A DNA stretch of 64,000 nt from Terfezia claveryi. Lineage: Eukaryota > Ascomycota > Pezizomycetes > Pezizales > Pezizaceae. The position numbers were made by a program, and so were the translations under genes. Positions 36,193-47,900 of the stretch are shown piece by piece. Position 1 is the stretch's first letter. Every line of letters starts with the position of its first letter. The DNA lies in the NCBI GenBank assembly GCA_015179025.1, contig WHUX01000002.1, positions 248,001-312,000 on the forward strand, given 5' to 3'. Under the pieces are notes generated by a model, which worked only from the letters and a program-made list of their open reading frames with translations, was not told the origin of the DNA and ran no database searches.

Positions 36193-36595
36193 GGTGTTAC
36201 CCTCAGAAAGTTACCCCTGTATCCACATAGCCCTTTGTATTGCAGCAAACACCGGTGTTACCCTCTGTACCGACATAACCTCAAATGAAAAATCAATTAC
36301 AACGGGGGAATAATCGAATTTGTCAGGACTTTTTGATGCAAGAGAGCAGGTTATGCATTTGGTCTGCATGTGACACTGGCGGTTGAAGGATTGGCCCGTT
36401 TCCTGATGCACTTATACTGGATGCACAACCACAAATCTGACTCTATTACCCTTAGAAAGTAACCCATAACCGGGGATACCATGGGCCCCACCTTATGCAG
36501 TAAGGCAGGTTCGATTGTAAGCCCAATACGATACAATATTCTCGTCAACATACAACTATCGCTGAGGTGGGGGGTTACTTTTATCTTCAGGGTAA
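36193..36595. repeat. Short imperfect direct repeats with TTACCC cores
   Basis: The unit GGTGTTACCCTC followed some bases later by a ConACATA(A/G)CC segment occurs at about 36193-36233 and 36255-36290. A third related copy, TTACCCTTAGAAAGTAACCC, lies at 36446-36465 and matches 36197-36217 (TTACCCTCAGAAAGTTACCC). An inverted AGGGTAACCC lies at 36589-36598. No coding content. Confidence 0.55.
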
Positions 36596-38834
36596 CCCAG
36601 CTTGACGGATTTTTCTTGTTTGCACGGATTTGGATGAAAGTGGACTCAGAAAGTTGAACGCAGATCTTCTCGGGTTTCGTCCTCTTTCGGTTGTTTCTAG
36701 CTGGAATTGTTCACTCGTTACTAGTTGTAGTACGCATTTTTAGGGATTAAGCAATACAAGCAATTATTTACGCTCGGTTTTATACGTACTCTTATGATAC
36801 GGCAATCTTTATGAGATGTGTCTTTTAAGCTTTTATGTTCATTCACAAGTATGTTTTGTGGGTGGTTACAGACGACTTGGAGGGGGATACTTTTACTGGA
36901 GTTCAGGTTATGGATATTCCTTGCATAATCCAAGCTTGGTTCGGATATTGGGAATACAGTACCTCAGGAGTCTGGTTGGCACAAGGGCCCCCCCAAACGG
37001 GGGTACCTCAGCAAACGGCTACTACCAATTCCAGCTTCCTTTATACCCTATTTGTCATATATTTATAGCTTACTTATGGAACGCCTATTGCTATTATACC
37101 ATGCAATTGGGGGGGAGGCTGATACTCTTTGTGGAACGCACTTGATGGCCCCCTTCCTTCCTCTATTCATCTCCAATTCCATTCCATACGAGTCAGTAGA
37201 TGAAGAAGAGGAAGGGGAAGTTAATACTTTGTCCGGATTTTTTTGGTCGAAACTGTGAACGGATGGATAATCCTATCGTCCAGGGGAGGTTTACTGCTAC
37301 TACTAACACTATCGTCGACTCCGTTTTTTTGTTATTTTATTTTATTTTACTCTTTGCTTCTTTCCTCTCTCCCCCAACCTCATTAATAATATGAAAATAA
37401 ACTATATATACAGATATATACACACATATATATGTTCTGGGTAGTTACGGAATCCAAATTCTGGTCAAAGGTTTTCAATTTCTATAATACCACAACGGTT
37501 CTATAATACCTCAGCGATACTCCAATACCACACGTAGTAAATACCAAATAGAAGTATATCCAATAGTAGAGTTACTTAATTAAACAAAGAACAAAGGGAC
37601 AGAGCGCAACTAATTAAACAACATGAAGGGGATAAAGCGCAAGTATCTAACATCAAGTAAAGAGACAAATAGAATTGAGTTATGAGGAGAGTCCGACATG
37701 TGCGTAAGTAGGTATTGTGGAATATGTCGCTGGAGCCAATGCTGGCAGGTAGCAAGCAGTTGAACCTGTTTAGAGGTGCATGCAATACAGGTATGTTGCG
37801 GATTTAATACACTGACTTTGATGCTGTCATCGACCTGTTTATCTGCTCGAATATCGCCAGTCACATTTATTTTCTTTTTGTCCTTAAATATGACTCCAGC
37901 TGTATCCTTAGCTGTCACTGTGAAAATAGAATTTTTCACGTACTGTCAGTACCTATCCTCAATGTTGTTTCTTAAATCATCGAACGATATATAACTGCCC
38001 CAGTTCTGGTATAGGTAAGGGGTTCTCTAAGCCGGCTGTATTGTGATCTGGTCTCGTACCATTTGTGTGTCTGGTAAAGTTCAATAGTCACGGTTATTAC
38101 CCGAGTCTTTTAAGCTACCTCTATATCGCCGTGCTCTATCCCTTCGTTTTTTGTTTAATTAAGTATCCCGCTATACAATAACCCCAATATTGGATTGGAT
38201 ACACCTCTATTTGACATGCGGTGCTGTGGTATTGTATGTAGAACCGTTGTTGCAGTGCGCATACATATGCCATGCCGGAACGGCCCTGCAATTCCGCAAT
38301 TGCCCAGAACATATATATATATATATAAATATATTTCTTTTCTTTTTCAATCATGGGACGGGGGACAGCTGGTTTTTTTTTTCGGCCTTGTTACCGCGAA
38401 GAATAACAAACTCAATGTTTGAAATCCGTTTGTAACTAGACTAGTATTGTATATCGCCGTCCGCGTTACCCTCAACCAATATCTAATTTTATGCAACAGT
38501 CATCCTTCCCCCCAAAAAAAACCTTACCTATGATATACATGAAAGATAGACTTTCTTATTCCCGAACTTGATTCTACCAAAATTTCGTCGGCCTCACTCT
38601 CTTCGAATACAGGCAATTCTGTTTTTCAATATAGTCTTTTGCCAAAGTGAGCACGACTTGCTTCAGGGTAACTCCTAGTTAATGGTGTTAGTTTCTGACA
38701 GTGTCTGTAAAAGCTACAAGCAGAGTTGTTATTTTGAAACTACAATTACAGGAGACTGTCATTTACAGAAAATTGTGAATTTTGACAGAGACAGAAACTG
38801 ATATTTCATGGCTCTATCGCCACCACACCTGCAC

Positions 38835-38876
38835 TTTCACTTTCACTTTCACTTTCACCTTCACCCTCACGTTCAC
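38835..38876. repeat. Hexamer tandem repeat (TTTCAC)n
   Basis: Seven consecutive hexamers, four perfect TTTCAC then CTTCAC, CCTCAC and GTTCAC. They lie just beyond the 3' end of the coiled-coil gene. Confidence 0.85.
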
Positions 38877-38966
38877 CTCTATCACCTCCACCCGGGAGCT
38901 GCCTAAGCTCCAGTCGGTGATGAGCTTGGGGAGGGAGGCTCTCGCATGGTGAGGCCGCTGCCCTCG

Positions 38967-40586
38967 CTAAGGGGTATCTCTGTTGCTGATGCTATTGATG
39001 CTCCGGTGTTTTGACAGCCAGATTGGAGAGGAGGGGGGGGGGGGTGTTTGTGCTGGCTGTGATTGCTGTAATGGTAAGGGAGGAGGAGGCAATGGCAGGC
39101 GCAGTTGTTGTTGTTGCTGCGATGGCTGTGGCTGTAACTGCGGTAGCCGTTGGCTCTCCATGCTAGGACTGGCAATTTGGAAGCTTTCGAGAGTGGCAGA
39201 GATGTTATTTGCCCCTACGAATACGACCTCATGATCATCGTTAGCCTGGTTGGTAGCCTCGTCGTCTGAGATATCGATAGGGTCTGTATTTTGTCCCTGT
39301 GGTGCCGCTGCCTCAGAGCTACTACTGGTTGCTGCCCGGACCCGCTGGGGTTTTGGGGGGCTTGGTCGCGGTGGGGTAAACAAGGCACCCGCTATTGCAA
39401 AGGTTCTAGTCGGGGAAGTTTGCAGTGCCGCTGAAGGCTGTATATCAGCGCCTGTATTGCCATCTCCCCCAGCTAAAATCGACCTTCCAGCCTTCAACCT
39501 AATATTATTCCCCTCCAATTGTACCACCCTCTCCCTCAACTTCATAATCTCCTCCTCCAATGCTTTATTCTGCCTCACCACCTCCTGCTCCCCCAACTCC
39601 TCCACCCTCTTAGTCAAACTCTTATTCTCACTCATTAGGCCTACTACCTTCCCTCTCAACGTATCTCCCTCTTTCAATGTTTCCTGTGCCCTCTTCTCCC
39701 CAAGCTCTAGCTTCGCCTTCACCTTCCTCAATTTCCCAATTTCTGTGCGCATCACTCGAATTTTTTCTTGGTACTGTACTGTAGAATCCTCGTATTGCAT
39801 CCTTGTCGCGCGTTCCCTAAGAATTTCGTCTTTGAGTTGTTTGATTTGGAATTGGAGGAGGGGGGAGTCGTGAGAGACGGAGCCGGCTTCTTCGCGCATG
39901 CGGGCTATGGCAGATTGGGCTTGGGCGAGGATATGGCGTTCCTTGATGAGTGTTGTAGAGAGGGTACGGTAGGCGGATTGTAGGTGGAGGAAGCGGGTGA
40001 GGAGGAGGTGGTTGGCGATTATAGCAGATTTAAGGGTAGTGATATTGGACATGACAGTGGGGAGGTCGAGGGTGGAAAGGTCGAACTTGGGCATGCACGC
40101 GGATGGTTCCGTCTGGGACGGCGGGGTAGCCTGGGGGGCTGGAGGCTCAACTTGAGGGACATGTGGGGTTGAAGAAGGAGGGGTTGTGGGGGACCTGTCT
40201 GGGCCATCGTCGTCAAAGAGCTCATCATACTCTCCGCCCTCGTCTATCTCCTGAGCTGTGTTTTCCATGCCGACACCCTCTAGGTCATCATTTCTTTCCA
40301 CAGTATCCTCTGTCACATTGTTCTTTCCAAGACTCATCTCCGAGCCCCCTTCAATGATCCTTCTAAACCAGTTTTCATCCAGGGGAAGTTCGTCATCCAT
40401 AATTGCAAGAAGGGCATCAATGTCGATGTCTTCGAATATTTCCGCACCTTGTTCCTTAGAATCGGCTTCTGTATCATTGACTGGTACTGTCCCATCCACT
40501 GCTGCAGCAGGTTCACTCGACATTCTTATTGGATTTCCATCTCCTGCATCTGCTGCACCAGCAGTCCGCTGGTCTGGCAGCTCCAT
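38967..40586 (-). CDS. Coiled-coil protein with SUMO-interaction-like motif, function unknown
   Basis: One exon of 539 residues from the ATG at 40586. The frame stays open 64 codons further upstream to 40778, but that part looks like 5' UTR or an intron. The N-terminus is acidic, with an EIFEDIDIDALLAIMDDELP helix near residue 50. Residues ~165-360 form a long coiled coil (LLQFQIKQLKDEILRE, KVVGLMSENKSLTKRVEEL, KLRERVVQLEGNN). The C-terminal third is disordered and Pro/Gln-rich with two hydrophobic-acidic patches, PIDISDDE and HEVVFVG, resembling SUMO-interaction motifs. I do not recognise the family. A DNA-repair or chromatin adaptor with an acidic RPA-like binding helix is possible but unproven. 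It is divergent from NEM1. Confidence 0.7.
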   Translation of the reverse strand: MELPDQRTAGAADAGDGNPIRMSSEPAAAVDGTVPVNDTEADSKEQGAEIFEDIDIDALLAIMDDELPLDENWFRRIIEGGSEMSLGKNNVTEDTVERNDDLEGVGMENTAQEIDEGGEYDELFDDDGPDRSPTTPPSSTPHVPQVEPPAPQATPPSQTEPSACMPKFDLSTLDLPTVMSNITTLKSAIIANHLLLTRFLHLQSAYRTLSTTLIKERHILAQAQSAIARMREEAGSVSHDSPLLQFQIKQLKDEILRERATRMQYEDSTVQYQEKIRVMRTEIGKLRKVKAKLELGEKRAQETLKEGDTLRGKVVGLMSENKSLTKRVEELGEQEVVRQNKALEEEIMKLRERVVQLEGNNIRLKAGRSILAGGDGNTGADIQPSAALQTSPTRTFAIAGALFTPPRPSPPKPQRVRAATSSSSEAAAPQGQNTDPIDISDDEATNQANDDHEVVFVGANNISATLESFQIASPSMESQRLPQLQPQPSQQQQQLRLPLPPPPLPLQQSQPAQTPPPPSSPIWLSKHRSINSISNRDTP

Positions 40587-41969
40587 TGGTCCTTGCCCTG
40601 TGCCATGGGTTAGCCCGGTCCATGCATAGAGAAGGAAGTAATACAACTTTACCTGCAAAGTGGGCCTGGGACCTGCAGATGAGGCCCTTGGGCTGGTGGG
40701 ATGTATGAGTTTCTGTCGGCGTGGCAAGAGGTGCAGATTGGGTACAAGAAAAATGTGTTTCATAAACCGCCTGATCATCTGAGGGACGGGTCAAACTACC
40801 GACTTGTTTGCAACCCGGAGAGCAAGCGTCACCCAACTGCTTCGGAGCACGATAAATGATTGCAAAAATTTACGAGGTTATTGGTAAGTATTGCAGGCTT
40901 TTACACCTGCATATACCAGTGGTATAGACAGAGAAGAAATGGAGATTCAACGGCGCCGCGTGTCACACAGTTGCGCACCATCATGGAGCTTGCTGACGGG
41001 GTTTATGACTATGATGCCTGCAGGCTTCAGCCGAAACATGGTGGGCCGCAGAAGAGGAGGGATCCTGGGAGCCAGATCTAGATCCAGGCTGAGTACAAGC
41101 CCCTCATGTCCAGGCTGCTGCAGTCGTATGGGGGATGCGACGTGAAGCTGCCAGAGTGCTCCCGCTGCTAAAGCGGCCTGGCACTGGCAGCCTGAACTTT
41201 TGCATCTGGGGACATCTCCAGCTTTTTTGGTGCTCCTCTACACAAATGATTGGATTCATCCGTCCACACCAAGCTTATCCTTCCCCCTCCCATATACAGC
41301 CACTTGCCCGCCTCCCCATCCCCAGCTTCTGCTTTGCACACTATAGCTTGACAAGCTGCGAGGACCCGTTACATTTCTATCTGATCGACAAAGCAAATTA
41401 AGAGCAAATCCCAGTCCTGCTCTCCCCCCCCCCTCTCCCCCCGGGGTTTACTGCTCGCCTCATACATAACATACATACATACAGCAATCCCGCTCTTGTC
41501 CTGAGTACCTCACTCCCGCTTGTCAAACATCCGCCCCTCCCCGCCCCCGGCCGCCCGCCCGTTGCCGTTAACATTCGGCCTCCAATACCACACAGCCAGT
41601 TGTTTCCAGTGCATTTGCACAAACGCAGCGTGAAGCCGTCCCAGTCGTTAGCTCCGAAACCGCATCTAGCAAAGAGCGCCAGTCCACGGCTTCAAATCGG
41701 AATCCCATAACTCGCTCACTTTCATTCCCGAAACCGAAAATCCATACTCAGACGTATCCTCACTCATACTGAACTGTTCCAGCTTTCGTAGCCTCAGCTG
41801 CGAGTTACCGCACCGTTAACGCACGACTGTCGACGAGAAGGTAGAAATTCCAGAACGTACACCAGACCTCTCCCATTTCAGTCTCCACGTCGACCGTGAG
41901 CCATTGCTACGCAGTCGACCGTCCCTTTCCCTGGATCCCACATGCGGCTGTAGTTTCGTTAGTGTAGCA
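40587..41969. promoter_or_regulatory. Divergent intergenic upstream of NEM1
   Basis: About 1.4 kb lies between the start codons of the coiled-coil gene and NEM1. No further gene is supportable. The NEM1-proximal part is pyrimidine-rich with a short CATA repeat near 41466-41482, consistent with a long 5' UTR. Confidence 0.45.
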
Positions 41970-43455
41970 ATGAATTCCCTAAGCTTATTATCGTCTCGGG
42001 TGGACAAAGTCATCGGAAGCACACCCACAACGCCGGCATCACCCACATCGGAGGCTTTCAAGGACATACGGCATCAGCAACTAACTGGCCCAGAGGCATT
42101 ACTGAGGCCCGAGAGGTCCGAGAGCACTGGGACTACGAGTCCTCTGTCGCTGTCGACGGCCGTTGGTGATTTGGATTTGGCTGCGTCGGAGGTGGATGTA
42201 ATTCCTAGTGCAGTCCCCGGAGGGGACGAGGTGGAAAAAATGCCTTCAAATCCTTCCCCGGTGATGGGCATATATCTGCAAGTTGCGGAATTTTGGCTGA
42301 ATATGTACCGATGGATGGTTATGATGATTTCTTTTTGTATCTGGTGGATTGTCTCTTGCTTTTACGATGAGAAGGGGCAATTTTGTGCCTATTTACCGGC
42401 TTATACCTTGTTGCTAGTTATCTCTAACACTGCTTATCCTCGCACTCAGCAGTCCGCGCCTCCTCCACCTCCTGTGTTACGACCTCCGAAGAAACGCAGG
42501 TTGTCGACCACAATCAAGAATGCTTTCATGGGGAAGTCGGCGGACGAGGAAGATTCTGCAGTTTCAAGCTCAACGTCTTTCACCCACCATACACGTGCTA
42601 GATCCGTGAATAGCAGCGATTCCGGTGGAGAGGATATCACCCCTCGAAGGTCTATACGAATACGGCTATTTAATGAGAATTCAGAAAAGTCATCAAAACC
42701 ATTAAAAGCAGCGTCTATCAAATCACCCACCTCCCCATCGAATTCATCAACGCTACGACTAACGAAATACCCCCGAAATACTGGACCTCCACGACCTCTA
42801 CTGGCTAATAACCCATTACAAAAGACACTGATCTTAGATTTGGATGAGACGTTGATACATTCTTTGTCTAAAGGAGGGAGATTGACCTCAGGGCATATGG
42901 TTGAAGTGAAACTGGAGGGGCAGCACCCTATATTGTACTATGTCCACAAGAGACCTTATTGTGAAGAGTTTTTGCGAAAGGTATGTTTTGAGCCTAATCA
43001 CGGGGGAATACCTTGGGCTAACGCCTGGAAGGTCTACAAATGGTACAACCTGGTGATCTTCACAGCTTCCGTTCAAGAATATGCAGACCCAGTCATAGAT
43101 TGGCTAGAGCAGGACCGTAAATACTTTAAAGGACGCTACTACAGACAACACTGCACAAACCGGAATGGCACTTATATTAAAGATATCAGCTCCATTGAGC
43201 CAGATTTGAGTAAAGTTATCATCTTGGATAATTCGCCCATGAGTTATATGTTTCACGAAGGTACCAAGTCATACTCCCATGAAGCGGCATTATGCATCTA
43301 ACAATGTCCTAGATAATGCCATTCCAATCGAAGGCTGGATTAATGACCCCACAGACATCGACCTCCTTAACCTCATCCCCTTACTACATGCCCTTCATTA
43401 TGTCACGGATGTCCGAGCACTCCTTGCTCTCCGGATGGGTGAAGCGTTTCCTTAG
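41970..43455 (+). CDS. NEM1: Nuclear envelope phosphatase Nem1 (CTDNEP1 type)
   Basis: Exons 41970-42980, 43032-43260 and 43313-43455 encode about 460 residues. Intron 1 (51 nt) is a multiple of three with no stop, so it can be misread as coding. The N-terminus MNSLSLLSSRV is typical. A membrane region lies at ~100-132 (FWLNMYRWMVMMISFCIWWI). The HAD/CTD-phosphatase domain starts with the catalytic LILDLDETLIHS (DLDET 290-294) and continues through HKRPYCEEFLRKV, VIFTASVQEYADPVIDWL and VIILDNSPMSYMFHE to AIPIEGWINDP. With Spo7 it dephosphorylates the lipin Pah1 at the nuclear envelope/ER, controlling phospholipid versus fat synthesis and nuclear shape. An unspliced intron may remain around residues 138-160 (GTGCCT donor, GCACTCAG acceptor). 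Confidence 0.92.
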
Positions 43456-43942
43456 TTTCTTTTACCTCTACGCCCCGCTGTCTGTCTGTCTTGCGAGAAA
43501 GCTAGATTTATATAGTCCTTGGCTTGTTGTGTGTCGATTGGGAGTCTGGGTATAAAGGATTATTTCCGTGTTTTTTATTGTGCACTTATTGTATTGAGTT
43601 ATTTTTATTTTTTTATTTTTTTTGTGGCAGTGTTTCTTTTTTAAATTTTTTTTTCCAACGTATCATGGGCGTTTTTTTCTCCACATTTTCCATTTTTACT
43701 TTGAAAGAGAGTTGTGTTGTAATCGAGTATTTGCGTGTTTTTGCTGCTGCATGGAGTGGAATGAATGAGGAAACATGAGGATGATAATATCATAAAATCA
43801 CCTATTTTACCCGGAATGAGACCTGAGATCGATGACAAGATAAAGATGCCGAACCATGACTGCATATATAATATGCAAATACCCAAACTCCCTCTCCATA
43901 ATTATTTGGAGTATGTAGAAAAGCAAATGATTTTCTCCAAAA
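43456..43942. other. Convergent intergenic NEM1/membrane protein
   Basis: A 487-bp T-rich gap with the 3' flanks of both genes. No coding signal. Confidence 0.5.
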
Positions 43943-44651
43943 TCATGCCCCCTTGTATTTATACTTCGTCTTCTCCAGCTCACTCAGATCAATGGGTGTC
44001 ATTGCATAGCGGACTATTATAGACATTGTGTATACCACTATAGAGAGATCAATTGCGTATTCTACCAAGCCTGGGTAGGAAAGACATACCAAGAGGTAAA
44101 TACCCCGCCCACGCCTCCAACCTCATCTCCCTGCCGTTGGCTATTCCATCCCCTTTCGACTTTTGCACATACGTCCCCAATCCCACCACCACAGCCAACA
44201 CACCATTCAACACCGGCAGGAACTTCTCAATCGGCCCTCCTCCTCCCCTTATACCCATGTCCCCCTCTCCCTCTGCCCCCAAGCTAGTATCACCCCCCAG
44301 AACGGGAATAAACTTCACAGTATACACCGTAATTCCCAACGACGACAATACGAGGAAGGATACTAGTGTGGGACTGCGCAGAAGGATGAGTAAGGAGTAG
44401 ATTGCTGGGAGGACGAAGAGGAGGGAGAAGAGCGTGGAGTAGAGCTCGTTGGTGGAGGTGTCTGTTTGCCGAAAGAGGTGCAGGAGGGCTTCTTGTTCTG
44501 TTGGGTGCACGTGGGGTTAGTTGTGAATGTCCTTTTTTTTTGGGGGGGGGCAATGGGGCGAGGTACCTTCTTCGTCCATGTGCGCAGGGAGGGAGTCGGA
44601 GTCAGAGTCGGAGGGGTAGTGGAAGGCGGTGCGGAGGCGAGCGCGGACCAT
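43943..44651 (-). CDS. Conserved small membrane protein, function unknown
   Basis: Three exons, 44651-44567, 44497-44090 and 44013-43943, join in frame to 187 residues. The protein starts MVRARLRTAFHYPSDSDSDS, an Arg-rich then Ser/Asp-repeat leader ending HMDEEEQEALLHLFRQ. Two hydrophobic spans follow at ~55-100 (FSLLFVLPAIYSLLILL, LVSFLVLSSLGITVYTV) and one near 130-145 (VLNGVLAVVVGLGTY). The last exon encodes a conserved-looking tail, TPIDLSELEKTKYKYKGA. The layout matches a family I recall only as uncharacterised fungal ER-type membrane proteins; I cannot give a function. It is divergent from RRN6 with 298 bp between starts, probably a shared promoter. Confidence 0.78.
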
Positions 44652-44949
44652 TTTGGGGTGGTGACAGGTGGGGGAATAGGGATGCTGATGCTCTTCACAG
44701 CTAACGTCTGGTTGCGTTTGGGACCAGCACCTCTACATCATACACATGTGACTGCATACCATCCATGCGCGTTGGGCATAGGAAATATTCAGACGCTGCA
44801 TAACTGCCTCACCGCCTCACCGCCGAAACCCATTACATTCCTACTCTGTGCTCCAGCTCCCAGATGCTATCCCCCAGCACTACCCTGTGGCATACATGCA
44901 CCTATACCTATAGCCCATCCAAACTCAAACCTAGCTACAATTCCATACG

Positions 44950-47900
44950 ATGAGTGTCGACTCGATTCTTCCAGCGGTGTATGATCCGAAGGGTAGGAAG
45001 TGGGTGTCTACGAGGCAATACGGGCAAGGTACTCTCAAGCTCCCCAATTACTCTACCGAAAACTATATATTAAGGAGATATCCATACAGGGACTATTCTC
45101 CACCCACTCGGTTCTGCGAAAATTCACTTCTCCGCACAGAATTCGTCCGCACATCAAACACTAAGCGGGAAGTATGCAAATGGGGCTGGAACACTACATG
45201 TCGATAGAGCAAGGAAATGGAGTCGATATCTCGTACGCCTAACCTCCTCCTCCTCCTTTCTCAGCAGAGATGGGACTAATGTGCATGTGTACTGGGTAGA
45301 TGCACGACATCCCCGAACTCGCCCCTGCCCTCGACATCCTCCCTGACTTCATCGAAGAATCGCACATCATCACCGCCAGCACGGAGGTGAATGATCCTAG
45401 TGTGGGGAGATTGATGGATGTTGGTAGTGCCGCTATTGTGGGCGATGATGCTGGGGCCGTGAGGACGTTGATCTATGCTATGGGCCCAGCGGGGGGTGAA
45501 GTTGGTGTAGGGAGGATTATAGATGAGGGGTTCAAGTTTCCGGATGGAGATTGGAAGGAACGAGAGGGGGAAGTGAATTTGATTGCTCCTGGGTTGGATG
45601 ATAGGCATGGGGATAGGCAAAGGGGGGAGTATAGGGTTGTGGGAAAGGTGAGGCAAGTTCGTACCGCGAAGGGGAATAATAGTCGTGAGTATCCACAAAC
45701 ACCCTCTGCCATTAACATATCAAACACTGATTCATAAAAACTCCACAGCCCTACTCGCCCTCCGTACCGCCACAACCTCCACAATTCTCACCCAAGAATA
45801 CACCTCCCACAACTCCAAATTCACCCTCACCCCCCTCCTCACCATCCCCACCTCCGGAAGTCCACACTCCGATCTCGCTTTCTCCCCCTACAACCACCGG
45901 CATCTCGGCATCGTTGACGAGCGCGGAGCCTGGTTCGTCCGCGACCTCCATACCCAATCCCCCGCACTCGTCGCAGCTGGAGACGAGTTAGCCAACACAC
46001 CACATGGACATTCCTGGGGTAGAATCCACTGGGGCGCAGACGAAAACTCGTTAATCGTATCAAACCGCGCTAGGGTGGGGTTATTCGATACCAGGGTAAC
46101 GCCTCCCTCAAGGAAAAAAAAAAGAGTAAAAATAATCAGCCACATACTAATCTAAAAGTGAGGCAGGCTCAACCCCCTGGACTCTCCTTCCTCCCCATAA
46201 ATACCTCTGTTGCACGAGACTGGGTCCTTGATACCGCACCCATTCCAACCCGAACGAACTCCCACCACGCATTAATCCTCACCTCCTCCTCCCTCCTTTG
46301 GATCGACACCCGTATGCCAGGGAAACGGCTCCTCTCGCAAGACCACTTTAGACATACTGATGATGTTTCACTTAAGATGGAGTTATTCTCCCTCCCAGGG
46401 AAGGGAGGGGAGGGGGTTACGGCGTTAGTATACTCGAGAATGAACCCCCTTGTTTCCGCGTTTCAGATGGGGTATAGTGATGGTGAGGGGGGCGGTGAGG
46501 TGGGAGTGCCTTTGTGGCTTGATAATCCGTATTTGTGGAAGATGGATATGGATAGGAAGGGGACGGCGAATGCGAAGAGTGGGGGGCTGTTGAGTTTGAG
46601 TATCTTACCTGTGAGGATTGGAATGGATGATGGTGAGGGCGATGGATGTGGGGGGAAGATGCTGGGAGTGAGTTGTTGGAGTTATGAGAGGGATGGGGTG
46701 GTTAGGAGCCGGATTTACACCTCTGGGGATATGGGAGAGCCTATTCCTATTGATGATCATGATCATGATAATGCACAGGAACCACATACTCGCCCAGAGG
46801 GAGGGGATAATTTTGACATGGAACAAACCCCCTGGGACCACAACACCCCCCGACTCCTGCATACAGACTTCTCCCCCCTCTACAAATATATCTTCACAGA
46901 TACGTTTTTCGACCCCACCCTCAAAACCGCAGAAGGCGATTCTGCAATCGAGGATTTTAAGACACAGTTACAGCAACAACTTCTTATCGAGGGCGAAGAA
47001 GGCGTCGATGGACTATTGAAGAAAGGGGGAGTAAAAACCCTCTTCGACATCTACTGCCCCCAGCACCTCTTCGGTGATCTTTCTATGCTATCAACTTCCC
47101 TCAAAACCCTTCTTAACGAAATAAACGACAGTAAAGAAGTTGAAGTCACGGGAAACTTAATTCCAATTAGCGAGGGATTTCCTTTCCGCGAAGAGGTGGT
47201 GCGTGAAGGTGAAGAGGAGGGAGAAGATGATGATGATAAGGCTGATAGTGATATCCCGTCCCTCTACAACCACCTCTTCACGTCCTACGTCGCTCCCCTT
47301 CCCCCTGAAGTCCCTACTCGGGTCCGTCTCCAGCGTGAGCGTTTAGCACGCATGATCGCCACAGAGCTTTATCTCGCCTCTTATGGCACCGTTACCACCT
47401 CAAACCCTACCACCAACCCCGGTCCCACTACACCCCCCCCGGAGCCAACACCAATGCCAGATGCACAGCAACAAACCCCCCCCTCTTCACCCCCCTCCAG
47501 AAATACACGCCCCTCACAAACCACCTTCCAACCTCAAAGCTCCCCTCTTCCCTTTCTCGCATACTTGATCAGTGGTCTATAGGTGAAGACCCGGAGGATT
47601 TCGAATACGAAGTTGATGGGGCACCTACGCCCAAAAAAGCATATTCTAAATTATCTAGAGCTCGATCTTACGGGGAAAAAAAGAGGGGAGGTAAGGGATC
47701 TGATAGTGAGGGAGATCCAGGACGGAAGGTGTCTATGTTTAGTGGTTCACAGCCAGCAATGTTTGCTGTTAGTGCGGCTACACAACCTACCACGCCATCT
47801 CGCGGGTTAGGTGGTGGAGAGGGGAGAGGATGGGCATCCCAGACGCCCATGACACCGGGGAAGAGGACGCAGAGCCCAGAGAAGAATTCTACGGCTGGGG

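Larger units (their letters stand above)
34466..38966. other. Gene-poor AT-rich 4.5-kb stretch
   Basis: I can support no gene here. Short frames on both strands lack motifs and splice context. Visible structure: a poly-T run at about 35516-35534; a cluster of short imperfect direct repeats with TTACCC cores at 35935-36600; one AGTCTGGTTGGCACAA copy at 36969-36984; a (TA)n run near 38311-38330; and seven TTTCAC-type hexamers at 38835-38876. This looks like decayed intergenic or repeat-derived DNA. Confidence 0.55.

Noticed and set aside
36197..36598. TTACCC repeats as interstitial telomere sequence
   Set aside because: Filamentous-fungal telomeres are tandem TTAGGG/CCCTAA. These cores are separated by unrelated bases and read TTACCC, not CCCTAA in tandem.
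40587..40778. Upstream extension of the coiled-coil protein to residue -64
   Set aside because: The 64 added residues are Pro/Leu/Arg/Tyr-rich, unlike the acidic start that follows, and an ATG at 40586 begins the protein-like part. It may be 5' UTR.
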